64,000 bases of DNA from Branchiostoma floridae. Lineage: Eukaryota; Chordata; Leptocardii; Amphioxiformes; Branchiostomatidae. The DNA is taken from contig NC_049988.1 in assembly GCF_000003815.2 (NCBI RefSeq), positions 11,242,657 to 11,306,656 on the forward strand. The letters run 5' to 3'. Below the pieces are notes generated by a model that saw only the letters and a list, made by a program, of their open reading frames with translations, did not search any database and was not told the origin of the DNA. A program made the position numbers and the translations under genes. Position 1 is the first letter of the stretch. Each line of letters opens with the position of its first letter. Below, piece after piece: positions 9,418 to 20,196 of the stretch.

Positions 9418-11661
9418 ATCATTATTTGGTTAGCTAGCATATTCTTATATTCTTAATTTTCAAAACATAGTTGTCACGTTACTTTACAGGCGTAACTTAC
9501 GTGTTTACGTGGACAGACAAAAGGTGTTGTTCCGCCTCCTCCACATCTTAAGGTTCCGGGTCGGAGTTCAAATTTGGCGGAAGGGTGAAGTAATAGGCCG
9601 GAAGTGCTTACTTATCTCCTAACTTTTCTGCGGCTCCCCATTGCTTGGTGATTGTTATAGCTGAGCATAGATTTGTTGTATTTTCTGAAAAGCCCGTGGG
9701 TTGTATTATTTTTGTGCGAGGAGTAGTTTTTCGCCCAGCGAAACCATTTTTGTATCATTGCGCTGCAACAGTGATGCGTTTTTTTCGCCTGATGACCCAA
9801 ATAGCTGCGTTTTTCCTGCGCTTTCGATTAATTTGCGTCTCCGGAGATTGCAAAAAAGTTATCTCATGGACCATTTTTTATTTTCATTCTTCACAAACAT
9901 GACGAATTTAGCTTCTATGTCACGTAGACCGTTATCCTGGGAAAATTCGTTTTAAGAGTGCTATCGAGTCTTACCCGAAATTTACCCAAAGGACAAGCAG
10001 ATGACTAGACACTCAGTATTCTAGTATCAGGCTATTAAACTTTATATTTTGATTTTCCCCGATCTAAAGTGACATACTCTCCTTGCGGCAATGATTTTGT
10101 TTCAATGTCTCAAATTCTTCGCTTTTCCTAGAAATACAATCGTGTAAAATCTAAAGATTCTGTGATAAATGCTGTTGGTCATGCAGACAGTGACCAGAAT
10201 TGAAATTATGATCGATTCAGGCCATCAACGCCAGCACAGATTCAATTTCCTCCAGGCAAGCCAAAACAGCACTCAAGAGCTTTTAGACAATTATGCAGCT
10301 AACAAAACAAGGAGTACTGTATAATGCGGCGTGAACAATGTTATAATTGATTGCTCAGGGCATGATCGCATTTCAGTCATGACGTTGTTGGTTTATGTTT
10401 GATGACCAAAGCTATTTAAGCGTTCTCCAGTTTGGAAGTCCGACAAAATTTTTTGGAGTCGTGAGAGTCGCTTTGTTGAAGAAATGGCATTCAGTATAGC
10501 ATATGCTGGATTGTCTTCCCGGCGCATTTGACAAGAGGGAGCATATGTGAGTATATGAGACGACTGTCCCACAGGCAAGGATAGGTAAGGTGTAATTACG
10601 TTGCCATTGTTGGTGTTTAGTCATTCTCTGACGTTGTAACGACTTGATTATGAGATAACGTAAAATGCTCATTCTCGGTGGCAGCCGATCTGGACGGAGT
10701 ACCGGTTTAGTTTGGATGGGAAAACTTACCAGATCATACCATAGCCAACGATGTCCTCAGATCTCACTTCATATGCCTGGTTCATGCTAATTTCATGTCG
10801 TTACAATGGCAGAGAAAGCTTTGCCTTGAGCTGGTCATAGATGTTCGTGGCTCTATCGTAAGTATATCATATATCATATCATACTTGCTCATTATTAGTT
10901 TGGGGGAGCTACTATAACTAGCCGCATGGGGTTTTGTAGGATGTATCTTTGGCCATTGTTTGTCTTTCGGTATATGTTTTTGAATTGTCGATTTTCAATG
11001 TACTTTTAGACTGGTCACCGAACATTACCAGTTTAAGTTGGGCAATTAGGTTTTGCTATGTGTCCATGCCGATTTTTCACCTATAGGCAAGTAGAAATTA
11101 CAGATGGGGGCCGGGGGAAGAAGTGACAGTGATCGAAAGAAATCGCGGTCACTTCTGCCACCCCTACCCCCACCATATCCTCTGCTTGGAGAATAACAGA
11201 ATTATAAATATAAGGTTCATCTCCTGCTTCCTGCTATGTAAGAGAACGGAGATCTAACAAACATGAATAATTTACTCAATACCAGACAGTACCTTGACAT
11301 TACAGATACTGTGACAGGCAAAACAAGAGGAAATCAGATAGGTAAAGTGTACAAAATCTGATTTGGTACCCATGGCATCCTGCACCACTTATGGTTGATA
11401 GCTCCCCAACAGGATAAGGACATTTAATGCAATAGAGTCCATCGCGATCGTGACCAATAAAGATAGCCTGACCTTGTTCCATGATCTCGGCAATGGCATC
11501 ATCCCGCAACCTATATTGCTTTATTTCATGTCAGTCCTCCTTTTTTGATAGGAAGTAGGCCAGTCTAAATGTTTCATTGTATTTACATGATGTCATTTGA
11601 TGTCATGAACATGGCCTCGTTGTCTGTCCAATGTTTTTCAGTGCCCCGTTGAACCACCACA
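9418..11661. other. Divergent intergenic region
   Basis: This 2.2 kb separates the start codons of the minus-strand hydrolase and the plus-strand mosaic receptor, so it should hold both promoters and 5' UTRs. No coding exon is visible. A single CTCTGCTTGGAGA motif of the hairpin family seen at 60-61.5 kb occurs near 11,175. No TATA box can be assigned confidently. Confidence 0.6.
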
Positions 11662-11749
11662 ATGAAAGTCCCAAACCATGGCAGATTTGGGTTTGCCATT
11701 GTCTTCTGCTATCTCCTTGCCTGTACCACTTCAGCACAATCACAGCCAG
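11662..11749 (+). CDS. Mosaic receptor exon 1: signal peptide
   Basis: The ATG at 11662 opens a 29-codon exon with a hydrophobic core (FGFAIVFCYLLACTTSA) and a likely cleavage after TTSA. It ends in phase 1 at a CAG/GTAAGA donor. This places everything downstream, up to M1, outside the cell. Confidence 0.82.
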
Positions 11750-14700
11750 GTAAGACCATGGCCATGCATTGCTATTTGTCTGCATCTTATGCTACAGACC
11801 AAATGTAGTGTGTCAGTTTGGGGAGGCTTTACTAAACTGGGCTGAGGTTTCAACTTTTGCGGGCGTGGCCACTATCCAGCTGTCTAACCCAATAAGAATC
11901 GGCTTTACCTAAAGGAACCATATAGGCAATTCTTTGATTGGCCGGGTGCCATTGCTGACTTGTACCGCCTCTCTTTATTCATCGCCTCTTGAACATCAAA
12001 ACGGATACATGTACACTTTGCAGGATTGGCAGGCCCTACTAAACCCCTACTCTACTGCCCGTCTCCTGTTCATCTCGACAACGACAATGGGACGTTCAGC
12101 ACTCCACTGTACCCACAGAAGTACCCGTCAAATGAGCACTGTGTGTGGGAGATATCGGTGGACAGGTCTAGAGTCGTACAGCTGAAGTTCCACACGTTTG
12201 ACTTGGAGAGTGATGACCTCTGTGGGTTTGATCGTGTCACGGTACACGAGGGAACTGGAGCCTCACATCGTCATTTAGGTGAGATTACGGAGTTGTCGTA
12301 CAGGCAGAAGAGAAGCCAGCTGAAAATGTGGTAGTCGGTAGTCGGAACGTTATCCTTTTTTTTTACAGAACTGGTGTCACAACATGACATACATAAGATA
12401 ATCACATGGTTCTACGATGCCATTCAATGATAATACAAACTTACACGCATGTTAAATTTATCACTCTTAATTATAAATGTATGACTTGTACGTGGATTTA
12501 ATAACTTGCAGGTACATTTTGCGGCAGTGACGTCCCACCCCTGCTTAGATCATCTGGGAACTCCCTGACTGTTTCCTTCCGGTCCAACAGTGTCGGGACG
12601 CACGGTGGGTTCTTGGCAGAGTATACGGCTATAGACAGAGGTAAGATATTTTATAGTACTGCTTATTATTTCATTTTAGCCACTGTACTTAGTCCTAAGT
12701 CACAGTCCCCAACCGGGGCCCGGCCGGGCAGCTTTCGGGAACCAAAAGTATGATATGATATACAACAATCTACACAACACAAAGAGAAGAGTCGTCAGCA
12801 TCATTTGACATATTTTACGTACATGTATACATTTCTATTTTTCATTTCCACAAACAGCCCAACCGGGCCCTGGTTTGGAAATGTGACGTTAGACTTGATA
12901 TGAAATATTGTGATTATAACAGGTAACAATACAACACATTACGTCTCAAACTTTCAACTTTTATAAGTAATACCATGGAGTCAAAACATTTTCCTACTGT
13001 TAAACACGTTCTAGAGATAGCCAACTGCTCCGAAGGGCATTTTCAGTGTGGCGGAGGGGCGTGTATTAGGTTCCACCGGAGATGTGATGGAAGCCTGGAC
13101 TGTCTTGACGACAGTGACGAACAAGACTGCGGTGAGTACATATTTGACTTCTTTGACTTTCTTCCAGTAATCTGACAAAATATTTCACAGGATGGCCACA
13201 TATTCAATATCTTGAATATGGAAGGCCAAATACATACATGGAAGGAACAGCTTGCCACTGTAATATTCAAGCTAGAAAGTCACAGAAATCGTTTTAAGAT
13301 TCCTTAAACATTTTAACAAGGATATGACATACTAGTATATTGCACTAATTGAGTATTGCACTGTAACCTGAAATATAAATGTTATCAGTAACTTTTTTCA
13401 GGTTGTAGACCAATGAGGAGATCGTCAGCCTGTGCGGAGTTGCTAGGTTACGAACAGGTGTCACTACCGAACATTTTCGGTCATCATCAGCTGTCAGATA
13501 GTGACGTCATGCTGAAGAGTGTTGTCGTCAGCACCAGGGACTGTTCACATCCACAGCTCAGGGTCTTAGTCTGCGCTCTAGCTGCACCAAAGTGTCAGAT
13601 GTCTCGGTACGTATTCACGCCACATGGCATACTGGTTACAGATTGTATAACTAATCCGTCAGATTTTTTTAAAATTAGATAACGCTTGATAATAGCACTA
13701 AGACATTTGCATAGCAGATACTGTATGGTGTCATGGCAACTACGCGTTTTTTATCTTGTTATAATGATGCTCATTTGCTCATTTTATTACTTCCAAAACA
13801 GCAGCAATGTGCCATTACGCTCAAATTAGTAACTTATTTCACCAGTGAAACAAACCTACGCCAAAAAAACCTAATGAACGCAGTAATGCTACTAACAATA
13901 TTTTTTTTATATCAATATGTAACATAGTGAGTGAGTGAGTGCGCCAACAACCTACAACCAAGTGACTTCTATTGATCCTCATTACTTAAACGGGCTTAAA
14001 GATTTAGTATGTTTAGAACAAACTGCTCACATCCTGATACTCTAAGATGAAGTTATTTGACGAGCCTTTTGCCATCAACATGTACATAGCTTTATGATGT
14101 TAATCTGTAACATGTTAACTTTTCTGACTCTAGTCAGCATTTTCCGTGCCGGTCGCTCTGTGAGGAAGTGTATGACCAGTGTAGAGAGGGGTGGCTGCTG
14201 CCGCCGTGTGAATTACTTCCTGACACGGACTGTTGGAACGTCAAGCCGACCACTGCTGAACATGGAGAAGGTAATTCGGATCTGTCGCAGCAAAGTTGAG
14301 GGAAAATTCAGCCAAATATTACTATTTTGGCATTGTTTATTCTTTTATTAACCCTTTAGCTGTCGCATGAACTGCGACAGCTACTCTTAGAATACACTGG
14401 GCATAACATACACAGCATATAACAACATCCCACAATTACAGCTACTAACAATTGTCATACAAAAAATATCATAAAAATACTGAACACACATCTTTTTAAC
14501 CCATTAGAAGTTACACATGCAATGTTACAATGATTTCTTTGGGGGAACGAATTTTTAAGGTAACTGATTGAGACGTTCTGTATCTGTATCTGTATCCGCC
14601 GATATAACCGCCCTTTGGTGTAACACCAGCTTCGCAGGCACACGGCGAGGCTGGTTATATTACACTAAACGACCCGCCACACCTAACTTTTGCATATCTA

Positions 14701-17700
14701 TCTGCAAATGTTATTTAAAACTATTCAAAGAAGATGCCCCTACTGTGTGTGGCAATAGCATATTCCACTCTACGATAGTTCTGGGAAAATAACGTTTGGT
14801 ACTGGAAGCGACTGTGTATTTTCCTGACCCTACAGACTGTTACCACGGACGCGGCATCAACTACCGAGGAGAATCAAACACCACGGTATCAGGTACCCGC
14901 TGTGAGAGGTGGAGCGAACAGAGGTCCATCCGTCCCTGGGACTACACATGGGCAAACCTGGAGGAGAACTACTGTCGGAACCCTGCGGTACACCCGGGCG
15001 GGTTCACTCAGCCATTCTGCGTCACTCTGAACGGCTTGGAGGAGTGCGACATTTTCCCGTGTGGTCGTCATGGTATGTATAACTTTCGGTTGCTGCTTGT
15101 TCTTGTATATCTTCAATTCATTATGTTTAAGTATGATAAAGGGTTAATGACCCAACCCGAGATGCATATGGTGTCATGATGATTTGCTATAATCACCGAA
15201 TAAATTCACCGAGTGAGCGAAGCCAAATCAGAAGTTTTGTATGATAGGCGCTGTCCTTGGTGCTGAACTGGCGGTTCCTGTCATGTTGTTGGAGGTCCAT
15301 CGCTCTGCGATGACAACTTCAATAGCGCCGCAGGTGTCACAGCCCAAATGCCGAGGCGCATGTCCGCCCGCTTATCGGGCACACGACGGCGGTGCTGGGG
15401 TTGTGTTTCTCTCCTTTCTGCTGTCACGTGGGGTCATATTTTCGTGCTGTGTGACAGGGTTCTCAGACACTGCCCTTGGTACTGAAATGAGTGTTCCTTC
15501 CATGTGTGGTCAAGTTATTACACAAGTGCTCTTGTGTTCCACAGACCAGGGCTGTGAGGATCCGGGCGAACCCGTGTTTGGTACCAGGAAGCCCGCCAAA
15601 AGGTTCTACAAGTTAGGAGAACGAGTGACGTTCACTTGTCACAAGGGTTACAGGCCAGTCTCCGCAGACATCAGTGCAACCTGTGAGCGTACAGACAACA
15701 ACAGCACCCGCTGGTCTAATGGGAAACCAACGTGTGAAGGTTGGAGAAACCTTTATGTTTTGTCCTTTCCTGGAACGTTACATCATCACTATGCACTGAT
15801 ATCAGTCAAATGATGGATATCAGTGACAATTACAGAAAGTAGCAAGTAGCAGAACAGGGCCGGAGAGGCTGGTCACTATACATATATATGACTGTGTTTG
15901 AGTGAGCTCGAGAATAAACAGCGCAGGATTTTCTTAGGCTAGATTATATAGACCATATAGAAGTGTTCCCTTTCTACTTTGTTTCTTTGTTGTTTTTCAT
16001 TCCAGTGGATAACAGACAGAAACTTCTGGACGATCTTCTGTCACGTAACACGGTCGGTCATGGTGACAAGTTGCACCCGCCGGGAGAGGTCGATATTCAA
16101 TTTCGGGCATACGTGCAAAAAATCGTTGAGATGGTGCGTAATGTTTCTACGTGTAGTAAATCATTATGTACAAGTATAATCCGCACATATAACATTCAAC
16201 CGTTTCATTCACGAGAAATTCTGTATTCATTGCAATTTGTGACTTGTCCTAAATCATCAGAACTAGTTTCAAGTTCATTTTAATTATTTTTTATTCATTT
16301 ATTGTTTTAGGACGAGAAGGGAGAACAGATAGTGACTTCTACCGTTGCTCAGTTTGTAAGTACATCTATCTTGTGCTCTTATAATAGACACTGAGAAAAG
16401 AAGCTTACACGTGTGTTAAATCTTTATATTCCTTACTGTTATCTACCGATAAAACTTATCAATCGATGCCGAAACTATGTAAGGCAATGTACATTCTGAC
16501 ATAACTACATGTTAAGATAGAGTAGAGCGTTAACACTTTGTACATACATCTCCTTTCTATTACCAGCAGATCCGTTTCTACAACCTACCAGACATGTACG
16601 TATCGTGCATTTGAAAAGTTTTCTTTTCTGTTTCCTCGGCCTCCGACAGTTTGTGTACTTCCTTAGGTGTACTTGTTGGTTTGTTCCAGAGTTGGGACGA
16701 CAGAAAATTGATGTGGAATCCGGATAGTTATCCTCCTGAGGTCACTGAACTCTACGTGGACAGCCATGAAGTTTGGACGCCTATCCTGACTTTATCAGGA
16801 GAGTAAGTACCCCAGTGGGTCATTTCATCATGATCACGAATTTGGGTTTAAAAAGGGTGTTTGTTGACATTGATGATGTCGAAAGTAGATCTGGTAGCTT
16901 TGTACTTTGCATCGGTGTAGTGATGCAGGTTTTTCGATATGTTTTCTGAATTCAAAGGAGTATCCACATTTTAAATCTATGTCCCAATTTGAAATGATAC
17001 ACATCATGACTCTCGTTGAGATGCCACAAAAACGAGGCAGTTGTAATATCATGGCCATATAAGTTATATTACTTTTGAATTGGTATTGTTATGATTATTT
17101 TGAAATCTTTGGTTATCTAATTTGTACTATCATCATCATCACCATTATGTTTCTGTTTTTGTTTAGTTGAAAAAAAAAACAATAAAAAGAATTTTTAAAA
17201 AACATATAGCCATACACTTGTTTACCTAGTGCGCATGAGGACTCCAGGTACCGCATGCCCCGTTCTGCCGTGAAGATCTCCAGTACCGGACGTGTGACGT
17301 GGGAGATCAACATGTTGGTGAGGGCAAGCTGTACCCTGGACCCGTTCTACTTTCCCAAAGACACCATGGAGTGTGACATGTGCTGGAAACCCGCAGAAAA
17401 CGAACACATCGGTACCCATTATCTAACTTCCAAACATTCATTTTGATTTCTGACTTAAGAATCTTTGAAAATAGGTATTGCATTTGGAGAATTTATCAAT
17501 ATTCTTGATTCTAATTACGGCGGCCATTTTGGATTTGTCGGGGTCATCCGGGGTCATTGCACCAAAACGAGGCTAGCCTGGCCATGATTGTATACTGCAG
17601 TACAGGTAGACCAAATTCAGTGGTAGTTTTGCCCCTCTAACTTGAAATACTGCAGTTACCTTCTAATATGATGTCCTGTTTTGCTTGCAGTGTGCGCTGC

Positions 17701-19322
17701 AGCTGGAGACACTGACAATGACACATCCTTCCTTGACTGTGACGGAAGTTCTCTCACTGAGACCGGGGAGTGGAAAGTTGACATCTCTCTTCTAGTCCAA
17801 GATAGAAAAGAAGGCTGTCTCCTTTTCCAACTAAAGCGAGGCCATGCCTACCACATTGCCGTAGTGGTTTTCCCCTGTGTGGTCCTGGCTATGCTGATGA
17901 TCATCACATTCATGATACCCATAGACAAGGGAGACAGGATCGGGTTCGGAGTGACCATCATCCTGTCCATGGTGGTGTACCTGGTACTCATCACCGACCA
18001 TCTGCCGGTCAAGGGATCTCTGCCGGCTCTAGGTCAGAGAAATCATGTCTTCTCCCTGCTTAGTATGCTAAGAAAAATTTCGAAGCATTTGTAATTTAGC
18101 CAGGCAAAACATTTACAAGTGTTTGTTTGAAGAGATTGTCCGAAAATTTTCCTATCTTCACAAACTGCCATTTGAATGTCACTATGTAAGACACTTTTTT
18201 TTATAAATTTCGACATGACGTGGAGAAATGACAGGGGGTGTACGAGCAACCTGTATGGAAGAGCTCTGTATGTCCATGAAGCTCCCTCGTACAGCTCTGC
18301 GATAATACTTGTACAGAGCTCTGCGAACCCGTGCGGAGTTCTGCTAATTTGATGGTGGGCGTCTCCAGTTCAATAAATACCTCTGCAGAGCTCTGCAAAA
18401 ACACAGGGCTCTTTGAACAAAACAAAATCATTTCTAACTATTGTTGAATTTTGAAGTTGAAATGTTCCCTGTCCAGCCCAGTGGATCGTGCTGTCTATGA
18501 CGATGATGGGGTTTTTCCTGATGGTGACGGCTGGCATCATGAACATCCACGGCAGGGACGGGGACCTCACACCCGCAGTCAGAACTTTCTTCCTGGTGTT
18601 CCTGGCGAGGTAGACTTTTCCCTCACCTCGGAAATAAAACATTCAATTTCCTCTGCGTTTCAGATGACCTTGCTTTCACGAAAACATACATGTATTCGTA
18701 CATACATGTTAGCTTTGTGAGATCCCCGTGGCGTAATCGGCAGCGGTCTGGGATCGGACCCACGAGGTCCCGAGTTTGAAACCTGCCATGTCTCCGACCG
18801 GTTTGGAAATGTGACGTAGGCCTAAGTTCATGTAACATCAGCAGAAAGCTATGGCCTCGTTACAGACAAGTAAAATACTCATGTGCAATCTTTTCTTACA
18901 GAATTCTGCTGATGGGAAACCTCTTCAAGGGTTTACAACGGTACAGACTCGAGTCCCGCAAAGGCAGCATGTACAGAAAGCAGGGGGGAGAACGCCATTC
19001 CTACCCATTCACACGGGTGGAAGAACACAAGCGCAGGGCACTACGAGCTGCGAAGGATGTCCGGCAACCAGACCCGACAACCTCGAAGACTGCAGACGAC
19101 ATCTCCGCATCACATGAGTTACAGAAGAGCATCAACGACCTAAGTTTTAACATTGACATGCTCCGATCTGGCATTGCCGCTATCAAGGCTACTGACCCAG
19201 GGCTAGCTGAAGAGGATATTACTCAGTACACCATGTTGGCTAGAGTTCTGGACAGAATGTGCATATTACTGTACGTCATCATTTTGGCTGGATCGGTGCC
19301 TTTTGTTCTTCATCAGAACTGA
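11662..19322 (+). CDS. Mosaic Cys-loop receptor: CUB-LDLa-Frizzled-Kringle-CCP-ion channel
   Basis: Exons: 11662-11749, 12024-12278, 12512-12640, 13015-13131, 13402-13606, 14134-14270, 14836-15072, 15545-15739, 16006-16133, 16311-16355, 16570-16599, 16690-16802, 17230-17411, 17691-18032, 18477-18609, 18902-19322. The sum is 2,757 nt, giving 918 aa plus stop, with all phases matching. Modules: signal peptide 1-25, CUB 41-155, LDLa 162-196, Frizzled CRD 198-300, Kringle 312-386, CCP 393-453, ligand-binding domain about 456-675, M1 676-696, M2 703-723, M3 about 737-757, cytoplasmic loop about 115 aa, M4 about 890-912. The channel should be a pentamer in the plasma membrane, each subunit bearing about 450 aa of extra extracellular modules. 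The ligand is unknown. The junction at exons 11/12 is ambiguous by two codons (donor 16595 or 16599). No separate start codon or signal peptide precedes the channel part, which favours one gene over two. Confidence 0.85.
12024..12640 (+). CDS. Mosaic receptor exons 2-3: CUB domain
   Basis: Coding parts are 12024-12278 and 12512-12640. The four CUB cysteines are present (YC, EHC, DDLC, TFC), as are TPLYPQKYP, VQLKFHTFDLE and the C-terminal GGFLAEYTAI. Acidic residues E, D and D (FDLES, GFD) could form a calcium site, as in many CUB domains. Confidence 0.88.
12692..12894. repeat. GC-ended MITE family, copy (b)
   Basis: The inverted termini contain AACCGGGGCCCGGCCGGGCA at the left and CCGGGCCCTGGTTTGG at the right, outside which lie GTCACAG and GTGACGTTAGAC. 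It lies in intron 3 of the mosaic receptor. Flanking TTA (left) and TTG (right) could be an eroded 3-bp duplication. Confidence 0.8.
13015..13131 (+). CDS. Mosaic receptor exon 4: LDL receptor class A module
   Basis: This phase 1-1 exon encodes exactly one LDLa module with six cysteines and the DCLDDSDEQDC calcium-cage motif. Such modules bind ligands or partner proteins outside the cell. Confidence 0.92.
13402..14270 (+). CDS. Mosaic receptor exons 5-6: Frizzled-type cysteine-rich domain
   Basis: Coding parts are 13402-13606 and 14134-14270, joined in phase 2. Ten cysteines occur in Frizzled CRD spacing, with LGYEQVSLPNIFGHH matching the typical Y-PN--GH block, and CRSLCEEVYDQCREG followed by PPC and DTDC. 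Frizzled CRDs bind Wnt lipids in Frizzled and ROR proteins; whether this one does is not known. Confidence 0.88.
14577..14789 (-). mobile_element. 3' end of a CR1/L2-like LINE, copy 2
   Basis: This is the reverse-complement homologue of 8645-8854, including the GTATCT-type tail, the stem-loop with TTTGGTGTAA / TTACACTAAA arms and the terminal polymerase codons. It lies in intron 6 of the mosaic receptor on the opposite strand to the gene. Confidence 0.8.
14836..15072 (+). CDS. Mosaic receptor exon 7: Kringle domain
   Basis: This single phase 1-1 exon encodes one complete Kringle with six cysteines (DC, TRC, NYC, PFC, EEC, FPC) and the YCRNPA signature. The Frizzled-Kringle order is the same as in ROR receptors and in many MuSK proteins. 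Confidence 0.92.
15248..15508 (+). pseudogene. Candidate SRCR-like exon, frame-disrupted
   Basis: Between the Kringle and CCP exons lies a 261-nt stretch open in the receptor frame. It has a possible acceptor at 15246-15247 and a phase-1 donor at 15509. Its end, GFSDTALGTEMSVPSMCG, resembles the last part of a scavenger receptor cysteine-rich domain. The typical first part (GGPSLCDDNFNSAAGVTA) appears in another frame at about 15290-15345. This looks like an SRCR exon that has shifted frame. It could be skipped, included in altered form, or dead. It is left out of the 918-aa model. Confidence 0.45.
15545..15739 (+). CDS. Mosaic receptor exon 8: CCP/sushi domain
   Basis: One complement-control module with four cysteines and the conserved tryptophan (CEDPGEP, YKLGERVTFTCHKGY, ATCER, RWSNGKPTCE). 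It is phase 1-1, like the other modules. It directly precedes the channel ligand-binding domain. Confidence 0.88.
16006..17411 (+). CDS. Mosaic receptor exons 9-13: Cys-loop ligand-binding domain
   Basis: The domain starts at NRQKLLDDLL, as in nicotinic-type subunits. WDDRKLMW and the EVWTPILTLSGD segment correspond to the W-D-RL-W and loop A regions. SSTGRVTW precedes the canonical loop, residues 594-608, two cysteines separated by 13 residues with FYFPKD in the centre. Loop B is unusual (CWKPAEN). Coding parts are 16006-16133, 16311-16355, 16570-16599, 16690-16802 and 17230-17411. The 16599/16690 junction could instead be 16595/16692, removing two residues. Confidence 0.88.
17691..19322 (+). 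CDS. Mosaic receptor exons 14-16: transmembrane channel domain
   Basis: Exon 14 (17691-18032) holds the end of the binding domain, M1 and M2; exon 15 (18477-18609) holds M3; exon 16 (18902-19322) holds the basic cytoplasmic loop and M4. M2 follows PIDKGDR, an acidic residue at the -1' position as in cation-selective GEK/GER subunits, with Leu at 9' and Asp at 20'. M4 begins YTMLARVLDRM, a typical Cys-loop receptor ending. The vicinal cysteine pair of nicotinic alpha subunits is absent; loop C has a single cysteine (KEGC). Cation selectivity is inferred, not shown. Confidence 0.88.
18721..18830 (+). repeat. tRNA-like sequence joined to a MITE end
   Basis: The first part resembles a degraded tRNA (A-box-like TGGCGTAATCGGC, B-box-like GAGTTTGAAACC). 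It runs into CCGGTTTGGAAATGTGACGT, the right terminus of the GC-ended MITE family. It lies in intron 15 of the mosaic receptor. No clean cloverleaf forms, so it is a repeat rather than a functional tRNA. Confidence 0.5.
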
Positions 19323-20196
19323 ACTAAGTAAGACTCAAAGGTAGTCTGATGTCGTGAACATGGAACCGGAAAACAGTTGTCGATTGACCGTCTGTATCGG
19401 TTCGTTTTTTTAAAACAGTATTCTCTTCCAAAGATCTAAAACATGCTAAAAGAAGGAGTTTCAGGCGTAGTCAGGTGTCGTAAACTATAACATTGCATCA
19501 TGTAAATTCAGCATAGGTGTAGAAAAGGCAAGACCGCGGCACTGCCAAACTCTTTACAGAAACTTCAGATTATTGTTGTCTTGTGGGAATATATGAACCA
19601 AAGTACACTATAAACCACGAATGTTCTCTTGTCCTATACGAGTACAATATGTACTATTCTGTACTATACCTACTATAAGACTATGAGATATGAAGTGCAG
19701 TGTTGATGGAAATTTGTATATCAAAACAATTGACAGCATCCTAGATGTCATTTTATAAGATGTATTGTTCCTATTCTGTGTATCGAAATTACACGTATTG
19801 TATACAAATCTGTGTAATACTAACACTAACCATTATTCAAAAACTGAAGATGAATTGCACGATCCTCCGTGGTTGTGCTTTCAAAGCTATAGACACAGTC
19901 CATCTCGCCTTTCGGAACAGAGGGAGGCCGAGTGATTTATAATGTGCTGGTGACAACATTTTCCAAGTTGTCGAAGTATCTTGGCTTACATACAAGCTGC
20001 CAGTCTATAGCTAGGTTATTAATTTTGCACGTATTTCTTACAACAAGCTGGTCACAGAATTACAATTTTGTTGGCAAAGGCTGGCTCTCAACAAACCGCA
20101 TTGCAATGCATGACGTTTGGCATGCAATCGCAATGTGGCGTCTCGTCGACATTCTTGACAATTAACAATGAGCAAGTGCCCTTTTAAACCGTTAAC

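Noticed and set aside
15963-16283. Separate start of a channel-only gene before the ligand-binding domain
   Set aside because: The hydrophobic reading upstream of 16006 has no ATG and is a polypyrimidine tract with an acceptor; phase matches the CCP exon instead.
18721-18795. Functional tRNA gene
   Set aside because: Only degraded A- and B-box-like segments; stems do not pair convincingly.
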